Shown here one piece after another: positions 17,320 through 25,545 of a DNA stretch of 42,087 nt; the first letter of the stretch is position 1; each line of letters begins with the position of its first letter. The position numbers and the translations under genes are program-made. The notes under the pieces were generated by a model that was given only the letters and a program-made list of their open reading frames with translations, was not told where the DNA came from and did not search any database. Source of the DNA: an uncultured Bacteroidota bacterium (GTDB lineage Bacteria; Bacteroidota; Bacteroidia; Bacteroidales; P3). Location: positions 1 through 42,087 of the forward strand of contig UQXW01000013.1 in the NCBI GenBank assembly GCA_900545215.1, written 5' to 3'.

Positions 17320-18186
17320 ATGAAAACAATCAAGAAATCAAGCATTATAATGCTTTGCATGTTTGTCACGATGGCGTTTTTCGCCTCCTGTGAAGATGAT
17401 AAAGACGAGTCTGCAACATCTTCAACCGAAGTCACACCCTCCGGCAAGGAAGACGATAATACCGGTGGAGGAAATGATACCTCGGAAGCCGATATTGAAA
17501 CTATTAATGTCAACGGCGTGAAGTTCCAGATGGTGAAAATACAAGGTGGAACTTTTCAAATGGGAGCCACTTCGGAACAAGGCAATGATATAAGTATCAA
17601 TGAGAAACCTATTCATAGCGTTACTCTCTCGGATTACCATATCGGACAAACACAAGTAACGCAAGAACTTTGGCAGGCGGTTATGGGTAGCAATCCTTCA
17701 GAATTTAAGGGCGACAGTCAATGTCCTGTGGAAAACGTTTCTTGGAATGATTGCATGGAATTCATCGCAAAATTGAACCGACTTACGGGAAAGAACTTCC
17801 GCCTACCTACCGAAGCCGAATGGGAATATGCGGCGAGAGGCGGAAGCAAAAGCAGAGGATACAAATACAGCGGAAACAATAATCCGGATTTGGTTGCGTG
17901 GTATGATGGCAACAGCATAAATAAAACGCATCCCGTTGCACAAAAACAAGCAAACGAATTAGGCTTGTATGACATGAGCGGAAACGTTTGGGAGTGGTGT
18001 TCCGATTGGTATGGAGAGTATATAAATGAAGTACAGACTAATCCGACAGGACCGATTACAGGAACCGATTATGTTCAGCGTGGCGGTAGTTGGGAAAATG
18101 GTTCTATTGGCGTGCGTGTGTCGCGTCGCAGCCCCGGTACACCTGCTCTTCGCGGTTGTTACTACGGTCTCCGCCTCGCCCTTTAA
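17320..18186 (+). CDS. SUMF1/FGE-fold lipoprotein with variable-region-like C-terminus
   Basis: A 288-residue surface-type lipoprotein: lipobox FFASC (Cys24), a Ser/Thr/Asp-rich linker (about 25-62) and a formylglycine-generating-enzyme (SUMF1) fold from about residue 66 to the end. Fold landmarks are IQGGTFQMGA, PVENVSWNDCMEFIAKLN, FRLPTEAEWEYAARGG and LGLYDMSGNVWEWCSDWYG. I see no evidence for sulfatase activation. The last 35 residues run RGGSW, then RVSRR, then GLRLAL. This is the layout of variable regions in FGE-fold targets of diversity-generating retroelements: fixed R, VS, R, P and R positions separated by runs of unrelated residues. Of the 23 codons at 18097-18165, 19 end in T or C. 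No template repeat or reverse transcriptase is in the window. Confidence 0.88.
   Translation: MKTIKKSSIIMLCMFVTMAFFASCEDDKDESATSSTEVTPSGKEDDNTGGGNDTSEADIETINVNGVKFQMVKIQGGTFQMGATSEQGNDISINEKPIHSVTLSDYHIGQTQVTQELWQAVMGSNPSEFKGDSQCPVENVSWNDCMEFIAKLNRLTGKNFRLPTEAEWEYAARGGSKSRGYKYSGNNNPDLVAWYDGNSINKTHPVAQKQANELGLYDMSGNVWEWCSDWYGEYINEVQTNPTGPITGTDYVQRGGSWENGSIGVRVSRRSPGTPALRGCYYGLRLAL
18079..18183 (+). other. candidate DGR variable region
   Basis: This stretch codes for RGGSW through GLRLAL. Codons at the presumed variable positions are almost all NNY, as expected if AAC/AAT codons of a template were changed at their adenines. Arginine codons are only CGT/CGC here, while the upstream part of the gene also uses AGA. 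The final GC-rich stretch (18166-18183) sits where an IMH-like element would be. This is inference, because no template repeat is visible. Confidence 0.45.
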
Positions 18187-18288
18187 GCATTTGCCGCTTT
18201 CGACATGCCGTTTCGATTTGAGTAAGGCAACAAAAACGACAATAAACAACCATCGGTGAAAATCGAATCATCGGAATCGTAAAACCGG

Positions 18289-18298
18289 AACGGCGTTT
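18289..18298. repeat. single GCCG-repeat module in gap before RyR gene
   Basis: AACGGCGTTT occurs in the 182-bp gap between the SUMF1 and RyR genes, and a GCCGTTTCG module occurs at 18208-18216. No clear promoter or terminator is seen in this gap. Confidence 0.4.
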
Positions 18299-18368
18299 GT
18301 TGCGATGGTATTCAATAAAAGATGTAAGCATGGCGTTGTATGATTAGGGAATTTAATCGTTAAGTTTT

Positions 18369-18668
18369 ATGGATAAGAAGAAAGTTTATGTGCCTGAGCC
18401 GTTGAACTTGGAGGAAGTGGCATTGCCGGAAGAGGTATTGGCTTTGTCGGAAAGGATTGCAAAGAATGTGCATGATGTGTGGGCGGAGAAGAGAATGAAA
18501 GAGGGCTGGTCGTATGGCGAGGAGAGAAATGATGCGGAGAAGAAGCACCCTTGCTTGGTGGAGTATGAGGATTTGCCGGAGGAGGAGAAGGAGTATGACC
18601 GCAATACGGCTTTGTCGAGCTTGAAGATGGTGTATGCCTTGGGCTTTGAAATCATAAAGAAAGAGTAA
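18369..18668 (+). CDS. stand-alone RyR-domain protein
   Basis: A 99-residue protein that is essentially one RyR domain (the ryanodine-receptor repeat, Pfam RyR). Key positions are VWAEKRMKEGWSYGEERND (37-55), HPCLVEYEDLP (60-70) and KEYDRN (74-79). No signal peptide or membrane helix is present, so it should be cytoplasmic. Bacterial RyR domains are poorly characterised and have been proposed to bind small, perhaps nucleotide-derived, ligands. It is 7 bp upstream of a membrane protein that ends in its own RyR domain, so the two probably act together. Codons are unusually G-rich on this strand. Confidence 0.88.
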   Translation: MDKKKVYVPEPLNLEEVALPEEVLALSERIAKNVHDVWAEKRMKEGWSYGEERNDAEKKHPCLVEYEDLPEEEKEYDRNTALSSLKMVYALGFEIIKKE

Positions 18669-18675
18669 TCGGGCG

Positions 18676-20610
18676 ATGAGAAAATATTGGGACAGGCTTT
18701 GGTTCAAGTTCGACAGGGCTTCGGCAGGTAAGGTGTGGAAGCAGGTCTGCATTCTGCTTATTTTCGCCGTGGCGATTGTGTCAGGATTATTTTTTGTCTC
18801 GCTTTTCTGCAACGGAGTTACGTTCTCCGAGCTTGTTTTCTCCACTTTGTCGCCGGCAAGGCTGAGTACGAGCATGACGCATCGGGAATCGCATCAGTTG
18901 CTTTGGTTTTTGATTTATCTGGTCGGACTGATTTTTGTGAGCGGTTACCTGATTGCTTCGCTGTCCAACATGATTCGTTCACGGGCGGAGCGTTATCGTC
19001 AAGGGGAAGCAAAGTATTGTTTCTTCAAAGGACACTTGCTGATTTTGGGTTACGATGATATGGTCATCGGTTTGCTGAAAGCGGAGAATGTGAAGAAGTT
19101 CAAGCATATTGTCGTGGCTGTTCCCACTGATATTTCCAAGGTCAGGGATAAGTTGCGTTCGGGATTGAATGCAGAGACTTTCAAAAGGGTGGTGATAATT
19201 AAGGCAACGGTAGACGATAAGGAGGATTTGGAGAGGCTTTGTGTCGATAGGGTCGGCAAGTTGTATATAATAGGTGGTGAAAAAGACGAGTTGCACGATG
19301 TGGTGAACCTTCACGGTTTCGATATGATTAAGGAGATTTGCAATGATAAAGGTACGGAAATGCCGATATGCAATGTTCACTTCAAAAATCAGGTTACCTT
19401 TACTCTTTTCCAAGCAATAAATAAGCAGGAGGATAAATTCAAGTACTTGAACCCCTTTAACTTCGAAGAGATGTGGGCAAGGCGGGTTTTGGCAGGTATG
19501 GACAAGGAGTATGATTATGGTTCATTCCTCGATATGAGGGACGGAAAACGTATGGATAAGGATTCGGATTGTTCGGTGCATGTCGTGATTGCGGGCATGA
19601 CGGCTATGGGCGAGGCTTTGGCAAAGGAGGTGGCATTGATTGCTCATTACCCTAATTTCAAAAGCAATGGCAAGAGAACAAAGATTACTTTCATAGACAA
19701 GAATGCAAGGGAGAATATGCAGTTGTTTGTGGGTAAGTACAGGGAATTGTTCAAGTTGTGCGAGTATTCGTATCATAATTTGGAGACCGGCTGTGCGGAG
19801 ACGAACGAAGGGGAAACGGACGAGAGGTTCTTGGATTTGGAGTTCGAGTTTTTGGATTCCAATATTGCTAATCCGAAGTTGCAAGATATGATTGAGGATT
19901 GGTGTAGGGACGAAGGGCGTTTTCTATCGATATTCGTATGCTTCGAGACTTCATACAGGAGCATTGCCGCAGGGGCTTATCTTCCTTTTGCGGTTTATGA
20001 CAGGAAAATTCCCGTGTTCGTGTATCAGGCGGCTTTGGGAAACATAGACAAGTATTTGAAATCGAAGAAGTATGGTAACGTAAGGGTATTCGGAATGAGC
20101 AATCAGGGCGAGAACTTCATGGAAGCTCACGGAGAGGAGATGGCAAAGGGCGTGGCGTATTGCTATTCCAAGAAACCTGATTCCGAAGGAGCGATGACGA
20201 AAGAGGAGGTTTGGAAAGACTGTACTCCTTGTGAGAAATGGTCGAATATCTACAATGCTTCGTCCATTCCTACGAAGTTAAGAAGTTTGGGAATGAAAGA
20301 AAACTTGACACTGATGGAAAATTTGAGAGAATTAAGTGAAGATGAGATTGAAACTTTGGCAGAAGTGGAGCATAATCGTTGGAATGTGGAGAAACTTTTC
20401 ATGGGTTTCAGACCAGCAAACAAGGAAGAAAGAAAGCTATCGAGCCAAGAGGACAAGAGAAAAGAGTTGAAAGACAGAGGCATTCACCCCGATATAATGC
20501 CATACGAGTATTTGGATAAAGAGACAAAGGATATAGATAGAGACTTGACCCGTAATATTGTCGGCATTCTTCGCGATAGCAATCGTAATTCCCAAAGGAC
20601 GGAAGTATGA
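18676..20610 (+). CDS. two-helix membrane protein with tandem RCK/TrkA-like domains and C-terminal RyR domain
   Basis: A 644-residue protein. Two membrane helices (about 24-44 and 75-99) enclose a 30-residue segment, the layout of a two-TM channel subunit, but no TVGYG-type potassium filter is present. A first Rossmann-like domain begins at HLLILGYDDMVIGLL (120-134). A second begins at VHVVIAGMTAMGEALAKE (301-318), with a conserved acidic turn at TFIDKN. The C-terminal part (about 560-632: LAEVEHNRWNVEKLFMGFRP, HPDIMPYEYL, DIDRDLTRN) is a RyR domain. The overall form resembles RCK-gated ion channels of the CASTOR/POLLUX kind, with RyR as an extra sensor. No function can be assigned. A strong bidirectional terminator follows. 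Confidence 0.85.
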   Translation: MRKYWDRLWFKFDRASAGKVWKQVCILLIFAVAIVSGLFFVSLFCNGVTFSELVFSTLSPARLSTSMTHRESHQLLWFLIYLVGLIFVSGYLIASLSNMIRSRAERYRQGEAKYCFFKGHLLILGYDDMVIGLLKAENVKKFKHIVVAVPTDISKVRDKLRSGLNAETFKRVVIIKATVDDKEDLERLCVDRVGKLYIIGGEKDELHDVVNLHGFDMIKEICNDKGTEMPICNVHFKNQVTFTLFQAINKQEDKFKYLNPFNFEEMWARRVLAGMDKEYDYGSFLDMRDGKRMDKDSDCSVHVVIAGMTAMGEALAKEVALIAHYPNFKSNGKRTKITFIDKNARENMQLFVGKYRELFKLCEYSYHNLETGCAETNEGETDERFLDLEFEFLDSNIANPKLQDMIEDWCRDEGRFLSIFVCFETSYRSIAAGAYLPFAVYDRKIPVFVYQAALGNIDKYLKSKKYGNVRVFGMSNQGENFMEAHGEEMAKGVAYCYSKKPDSEGAMTKEEVWKDCTPCEKWSNIYNASSIPTKLRSLGMKENLTLMENLRELSEDEIETLAEVEHNRWNVEKLFMGFRPANKEERKLSSQEDKRKELKDRGIHPDIMPYEYLDKETKDIDRDLTRNIVGILRDSNRNSQRTEV

Positions 20611-20666
20611 TGAAGAATCGATGAAACGTTTTGCCGGTGGGTTACTTTGCAAAGCGGATAAAAGAA

Positions 20667-20699
20667 AACGGGTGTCGATTTTGAATTTCGACACCCGTT
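20667..20699. terminator. bidirectional terminator between RyR operon and korB
   Basis: A perfect 12-bp stem (20667-20678 with 20688-20699) with a 9-nt loop. On the plus strand GTTTTGTTTTT follows, and on the minus strand TTCTTTT follows. It serves both the convergent RyR operon and korAB. Confidence 0.92.
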
Positions 20700-20720
20700 G
20701 TTTTGTTTTTGTGAGAAAGT

Positions 20721-21746
20721 TTATTTCACTTCCCAAGTTTCACCGCTGTTGAGCAAATCATCGACGCATTTGATTTTTGCGTTCTCTTGCGCTTCTTTCA
20801 TTTGCTTTTCGAACAACTGATTGTAGGTTGGTTGTTTGAAAGCCCTGATAACGCCGAATGCCATAGGGAACTCAGGCGGTCTCATTTGTGCCAACATCAT
20901 GTGAATACCGGTATTTTCGGTTGTTTCGTCGTGTACCAATATGTCTTTCTCGGTTACTCCGTTTTCTCCTATGGTTACGACCTCGAGTTTGGTGCCTCGC
21001 AAAACGATACCTTTATCTCTGTTCTTTCCGAATATCATCGGCTTGCCGTGTTCCAACCATAGTTGGCGGTCGTCCCTGACTTCTTTGTCTGTTACTTCTT
21101 TGTGGGCTCCGTCATTGAAGATAACGCAGTTTTGAAGGACTTCTACAACTGCCGCTCCATCGTGTGCCGCCATGTGCATGCAGACATCTTGCAACTGTTT
21201 GGACTGTGTGTCTATTGCTCTGGCGAAGAAAGTTCCTCTTGCTCCGATTACCAATTCTCCGGGGTTGAAAGGATAGTCTATAACGCCGAACGGAGAGGTT
21301 TTCGTTATCTGTCCCTGCTTTGTTGTCGGCGAGTACTGTCCTTTTGTCAAACCATAGATTCGGTTATTGAACAATATGTAGTTCACGTCCATGTTTCGAC
21401 GGATTACATGTATGAAGTGGTTTCCTCCAATCGCCGTTGCATCGCCGTCTCCCGAGTTTATCCAAACGGATAAGTGCGGATTGGCTATTTTAACTCCCGT
21501 TGCAATGGCTGCTGCTCTTCCGTGAATGGAATGGAAGCCGTAAGTGTTCACATAATATGGGAAACGACCGGAACAACCTATGCCCGAAACCAAACAGAAA
21601 TTCTCTTTCTTGTATCCGATCTTTGGGAATACGTTCAATACCGAAGCCAGTATAGAGTGGTCACCGCATCCGGGACACCATTTAACCATTTGATCGCTTG
21701 CAAAGTCTGCTTTGGTTAACTCTTCTTTTGAATGTTCTATTGCCAT
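20721..21746 (-). CDS. korB: 2-oxoglutarate (2-oxoacid):ferredoxin oxidoreductase, beta subunit
   Basis: The thiamine-diphosphate-binding beta subunit of a 2-oxoacid:ferredoxin oxidoreductase, oxidatively decarboxylating 2-oxoacids to acyl-CoA with reduction of ferredoxin. CPGCGDH is at 24-30. The ThDP/Mg motif is GDGDATAIGGNH (99-110) with paired NN at 127-128. It has 341 residues, the normal length for KorB. Only 2 bp separate it from korA upstream, so the two form one operon. Substrate choice (2-oxoglutarate or a branched keto acid) cannot be fixed from sequence alone. Confidence 0.93.
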   Translation of the reverse strand: MAIEHSKEELTKADFASDQMVKWCPGCGDHSILASVLNVFPKIGYKKENFCLVSGIGCSGRFPYYVNTYGFHSIHGRAAAIATGVKIANPHLSVWINSGDGDATAIGGNHFIHVIRRNMDVNYILFNNRIYGLTKGQYSPTTKQGQITKTSPFGVIDYPFNPGELVIGARGTFFARAIDTQSKQLQDVCMHMAAHDGAAVVEVLQNCVIFNDGAHKEVTDKEVRDDRQLWLEHGKPMIFGKNRDKGIVLRGTKLEVVTIGENGVTEKDILVHDETTENTGIHMMLAQMRPPEFPMAFGVIRAFKQPTYNQLFEKQMKEAQENAKIKCVDDLLNSGETWEVK

Positions 21747-21748
21747 TT

Positions 21749-23587
21749 CTACTCTCCCAAAATTTTATTAAACTCTTCTACTAATTCGCTGACCTCAAAC
21801 GGTAGGCCTTGTACCTTATTATATTGATGGAACGTCAATCCCTCGAAGTGCATTCTCAAATAGTTTGCAAATTGTCCCATGTTAAGCTCGCATACGACTA
21901 TTTTCTTATGACGTCTCATGATGTCGCCGGTGTTTTTCGGCAAAGGCATTATGTAATTGAAGTGTGTGAATGCAATGCTTTTGCCTTCTGCCTGCAACTG
22001 TTGCACGGCACAGCGCAATGCTCCTTGCGTTCCGCCCCAGCCTACGACCAATAGTTCTGCGTTCTCGTCGCCTTCCACTTTTTGATCGGGGATACGGTTC
22101 GCCACTCTTTCGACTTTCTCCTTTCGATAGTTGACCATCAACTGGTGATTGGCGTTATCGGTGGATACGCTGCCTTTTCCGGATAGTTTTTCCAAGCCTC
22201 CGATTCTGTGTCTCAAACCTTCCATTCCCGGAACCGCCCATTGTCTTACCAATGTCTCGGGATCTCTGTTATAAGGTGCGTAATCAGGATCGTTAGGCTT
22301 TGCAAACGGTGGGTTTATCTTAGGAAGATCTGCCATTTTCGGTATTCTGAACAACTGTGAACCGTTTCCAAGGTAACCATCCGAAAGCAAAATCACCGGT
22401 GTCATCGATTCCAATGCCAAACGTCCTGCCTCGAATGCCCAATCAAAGCAGTTGGCTGATGAAGACGCTGCCAAAACTATGCATGGTGCTTCTCCGTTTC
22501 TGCCGAAGAGTGCCTGACCGAGGTCGGATTGCTCTGTCTTGGTCGGCAAACCTGTACATGGACCGCCTCTTTGGACATCTACTATGACCAATGGCAATTC
22601 TGCCATGACTGCCAAGCCTATCGCTTCGCTCTTCAAAGAAAGTCCGGGACCGGAAGTCGATGTACATGCCATAACTCCCGCAAACGATGCTCCTATTGCG
22701 GAACATATACCTGCGATTTCGTCTTCCGCTTGAAAGACTCTTGCTCCCAAAGATTTGTGCTTTGCCAATTCCACCATGATGTCCGTTGCCGGAGTGATGG
22801 GGTAGGAACCGAGGAAGAGCGGTAAGCCTGCCTTTTCGGCAGCTGCCAAAAGTCCCCAAGCCGTTGCCACGTTTCCTGTGATGTTCCTGTATTTGCCCTT
22901 CGGCATTTGTGCCGGCTGAACCTCCACTTGGGATTCCATCACATCGGTATTATCACAGAAATTATAACCTGCCCTGACTACTTCCTTGTTTGCCTTAACC
23001 ACATCAGGCTTCTTGGCGAATTTCTTTTCAAGATAGGCATCCGTATGTTCCAATCCCTTACCGAAGATAAAGAATATCATTCCCAAGGCGAACATGTTTC
23101 GACATTTCAAAGCGGCTTTTCTATCCGTGAAAATGTCCTTTACTGTCTCTATGGTGAAATTGGTTATCGGTGCTTTGATAAGCCTGTAATTGGAAAGACT
23201 GTCGTCTTCCAAAGGATTGGAAGTGTATCCTGCTTTTTCTATTGCTCCTTCCTCGAAAGTGTCAGCATCAACAATGATTATGCCTCCTTTTTTCACCCAT
23301 TTCAAGTTTGCTTTCAAGGAAGCGGGGTTCATTGCCACCAAGACATCTGCCTTATCTCCGGAAGAGTATATCTTCTTTCCTATATGTACTTGGAAACCCG
23401 ATACACCTGCCACGGTGTTATGCGGAGCTCTTATCTCGGCAGGATAATCGGGAAAGGTGGCTATGTCGTTGCCATCTAATGCCGATGTGTCCGAGAAAAG
23501 CGTACCGGTCAGCTGCATTCCGTCGCCGGAGTCTCCGACGAACTTGATTACAACATCGTCTTTCTTTACAACATCTTTTGCTGTCAT
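21749..23587 (-). CDS. korA: 2-oxoglutarate (2-oxoacid):ferredoxin oxidoreductase, fused gamma-alpha subunit
   Basis: A 612-residue partner of KorB. The N-terminal gamma domain (about 1-190: GDSGDGMQLTGTLFSD, FPDYPAEIRAP, GGIIIVDADTF) is fused to the alpha pyrimidine-binding region. That region runs from about 240 (GSYPITPATDIMVELAKH, ACTSTSGPGLSLKSEAIG, DVQRGGPCTGLPTKTEQSDL). The fusion is normal in this family. There is no 4Fe-4S domain, so ferredoxin is the direct acceptor. It is the first gene of the korAB operon. A TATCTTTG -7 box lies 41 bp upstream. Confidence 0.94.
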   Translation of the reverse strand: MTAKDVVKKDDVVIKFVGDSGDGMQLTGTLFSDTSALDGNDIATFPDYPAEIRAPHNTVAGVSGFQVHIGKKIYSSGDKADVLVAMNPASLKANLKWVKKGGIIIVDADTFEEGAIEKAGYTSNPLEDDSLSNYRLIKAPITNFTIETVKDIFTDRKAALKCRNMFALGMIFFIFGKGLEHTDAYLEKKFAKKPDVVKANKEVVRAGYNFCDNTDVMESQVEVQPAQMPKGKYRNITGNVATAWGLLAAAEKAGLPLFLGSYPITPATDIMVELAKHKSLGARVFQAEDEIAGICSAIGASFAGVMACTSTSGPGLSLKSEAIGLAVMAELPLVIVDVQRGGPCTGLPTKTEQSDLGQALFGRNGEAPCIVLAASSSANCFDWAFEAGRLALESMTPVILLSDGYLGNGSQLFRIPKMADLPKINPPFAKPNDPDYAPYNRDPETLVRQWAVPGMEGLRHRIGGLEKLSGKGSVSTDNANHQLMVNYRKEKVERVANRIPDQKVEGDENAELLVVGWGGTQGALRCAVQQLQAEGKSIAFTHFNYIMPLPKNTGDIMRRHKKIVVCELNMGQFANYLRMHFEGLTFHQYNKVQGLPFEVSELVEEFNKILGE

Positions 23588-23628
23588 ATCTATATTGTTT
23601 TTTATTTCTTCTCCGTCTAAAATTCCGG

Positions 23629-23636
23629 CAAAGATA
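23629..23636 (-). promoter_or_regulatory. -7 box for korAB
   Basis: The minus strand reads TATCTTTG, matching TAnnTTTG, 41 bp upstream of the korA start. About 19 bp further up is CTTTC, a weak -33 candidate. Confidence 0.5.
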
Positions 23637-23760
23637 GCAAGTTTCTTTCACTTGGGAAAGCCTTTTCGGCTTTTTATTTTCCCCTCCGGTTTGAAAGCCT
23701 TTCAAATTAGAGGCTTCACTTCTTTTCAAAGTCTTTGTTACCCTTTCCCATCTTCAAAAC

Positions 23761-23792
23761 AAAGGCAGGGATTTCGTTTTGTCCCTGCCTTT
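23761..23792 (-). terminator. tnaA terminator
   Basis: An 11-bp stem (23761-23771 with 23782-23792) with a 10-nt loop. On the minus strand it is followed by GTTTTGAAG. It lies 33 bp beyond the tnaA stop codon. Confidence 0.85.
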
Positions 23793-23825
23793 GCGATGTT
23801 GTATATGAACCGTTTCAAGCAACAA

Positions 23826-25205
23826 TTATTTGCCCAAACGTTTCAACTGCACTGTAAAGTGTCTCATCAATTCGGCTTCCCATGTTATTTCAAGTCCGCG
23901 GGTAACCTTTTCTCTTCTGTCGTAAACATTCTTCAACGCGGCGGCAATTACGTCCATGTGATTATTGGTGTAAACGCGGCGGGGTATGCACAAGCGAACG
24001 AAATCCAAACCTCCGAAACGATTTTCTCTCGTTACAGGGTCTCTGTCCGCAAGTATGTATCCTATTTCGCAAGCTCTGATACCGGCTTCCAAGTAAAGCT
24101 CGCATGTCAATGTCTGTGCAGGGAACTCTTGCTTAGGAACATGAGTAAGGATTTTGTCTGCATCTACGAATATCGCGTGTCCGCCGGCAGGTCTTTGGTA
24201 AGGAATGCCGTATTCGTCCAATTTCTTTGCAAGGTATTGCACTTGTCTTATTCTGGTATCGAGCATGTCGAACTCGGTATTCTCGTCCAAGCCCACAGCC
24301 AAGGCTGCCATATCTCTACCATTCATACCGCCGTAAGTCAAGAAGCCTTCAAAAGGAATGCAGAACTTCTTCGCTCCCTCATACCAGTCTTCCTTGTTGG
24401 TGGCAATGAAACCTCCCATATTCACCAAGCCATCCTTCTTTGCACTCATGGTCATGCAGTCGGCGTAAGAGAACATCTCTCTTGCGATTTCCTTTATCGT
24501 CTTATCCGCATAGCCTTCCTCACGAGTTTTTATGAAGTATGCATTTTCAGCAAAACGAGCCGAGTCCATGTTTACCGGAACGCCATACTTATGACAAAGT
24601 TCGCAAGTCTCGCGAATGTTCTTCATGCTGACAGGTTGACCTCCTACGGTGTTGTTGGTAACAGTCAAAACCATGAAAGGCACATTGCCCTTGTTCTCTT
24701 TCAAAACCTTTTCCAATTTCTCCAAGGAAACATTTCCCTTGAAAGGCACTTCCAACTGAGTATCCTTTGCCTCGTCCGTCGTTACATCGATTGCAAAAGC
24801 TTTTCTGCTTTCGATGTGTCCTTTTGTGGTGTCGAAGTGAGCATTGCCCGGGATAACGTTGCCCTCTTTCACAAGGTAAGAGAACAAAACGTTCTCTGCC
24901 GCACGTCCTTGGTGGGTTGGGATAACGTGTTTGAAGCCCGTGATCCTATTGACAACCTCCTTGAATTCAAAAAACGAGCGAGCACCGCTGTAACTCTCAT
25001 CTCCCATCATCATGGCAGCCCATTGACGATCGGACATCGAGCCTGTACCGGAGTCGGTCAAAAGGTCGATGTAAACCTGCTCCGATTTCAACATGAAAAC
25101 ATTGTTATGAGCCTCTTCCAACCACTTTTCGCGTTCCTCGCGAGTGGATTTCTTTATAGGCTCGACCATCTTGATTTTCCAAGATTCTGCAAAAGGTAAT
25201 TCCAT
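23826..25205 (-). CDS. tnaA: tryptophanase
   Basis: A PLP-dependent beta-eliminating lyase that cleaves tryptophan to indole, pyruvate and ammonia. It has 459 residues. The start (MELPFAESWKIKMVEPIKKS) and much of the chain match Porphyromonas-type TnaA as I remember it. The PLP-binding lysine is in MSAKKDG (Lys257). Asp125 in HFDTTKGH corresponds to the aspartate typical of tryptophanase, where tyrosine phenol-lyase has Thr, so I call tryptophanase over the close relative tyrosine phenol-lyase. It is monocistronic, with a good promoter about 180 bp upstream and a terminator downstream. Confidence 0.93.
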   Translation of the reverse strand: MELPFAESWKIKMVEPIKKSTREEREKWLEEAHNNVFMLKSEQVYIDLLTDSGTGSMSDRQWAAMMMGDESYSGARSFFEFKEVVNRITGFKHVIPTHQGRAAENVLFSYLVKEGNVIPGNAHFDTTKGHIESRKAFAIDVTTDEAKDTQLEVPFKGNVSLEKLEKVLKENKGNVPFMVLTVTNNTVGGQPVSMKNIRETCELCHKYGVPVNMDSARFAENAYFIKTREEGYADKTIKEIAREMFSYADCMTMSAKKDGLVNMGGFIATNKEDWYEGAKKFCIPFEGFLTYGGMNGRDMAALAVGLDENTEFDMLDTRIRQVQYLAKKLDEYGIPYQRPAGGHAIFVDADKILTHVPKQEFPAQTLTCELYLEAGIRACEIGYILADRDPVTRENRFGGLDFVRLCIPRRVYTNNHMDVIAAALKNVYDRREKVTRGLEITWEAELMRHFTVQLKRLGK

Positions 25206-25386
25206 AAATACTATCTTTTAATGGTTTATAATAATGAATGATACGAATTTCCGCTTCAAATTCGCCGTAAGCCCGTGTGTCAGAGTGAAAGGAAACAATC
25301 CCTCTCCTTGATGTTGAGGAACGTCCTGTAAATGATAAGGGAAAATAAATACGAGTTCATATTCTTTCCATCTTGCTTACAATTCG

Positions 25387-25418
25387 CAAAGATAGGACAA
25401 ATCTTTGAATACACAAAA
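25387..25418 (-). promoter_or_regulatory. tnaA promoter
   Basis: On the minus strand TTTTG (25418-25414), a 19-bp spacer, then TATCTTTG (25394-25387). It predicts a leader of about 175 nt before tnaA, long enough to hold regulation. A 26-codon open frame starts at the minus-strand ATG near 25360 and has no tryptophan codon. Confidence 0.7.
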
Positions 25419-25545
25419 CAAAGTAGCGTTTTTTTACTCCTCCGATTTCGTATTATATGTTTTCGCTTTCCGTAAAGCAAAGAACCGATAAAAATTTCCG
25501 CCGAACCGACATTTCCGAATTCGAACGCTGTTAGAGAAAAATGAA

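Noticed and set aside
17320..18186. Sulfatase-maturing formylglycine-generating enzyme
   Set aside because: It is a lipoprotein with a variable-looking C-terminus and no sulfatase nearby. The fold alone does not show enzyme activity.
23656..23680. AAAGCC/GGCTTT hairpin with T-rich tail in the korA upstream region
   Set aside because: It would terminate plus-strand transcripts, but no plus-strand gene lies upstream. It is probably chance.
23457..25199. Open frame of 580 codons on the plus strand opposite tnaA
   Set aside because: It is antisense to a clear tryptophanase gene and has no family features. It is a by-product of codon usage.
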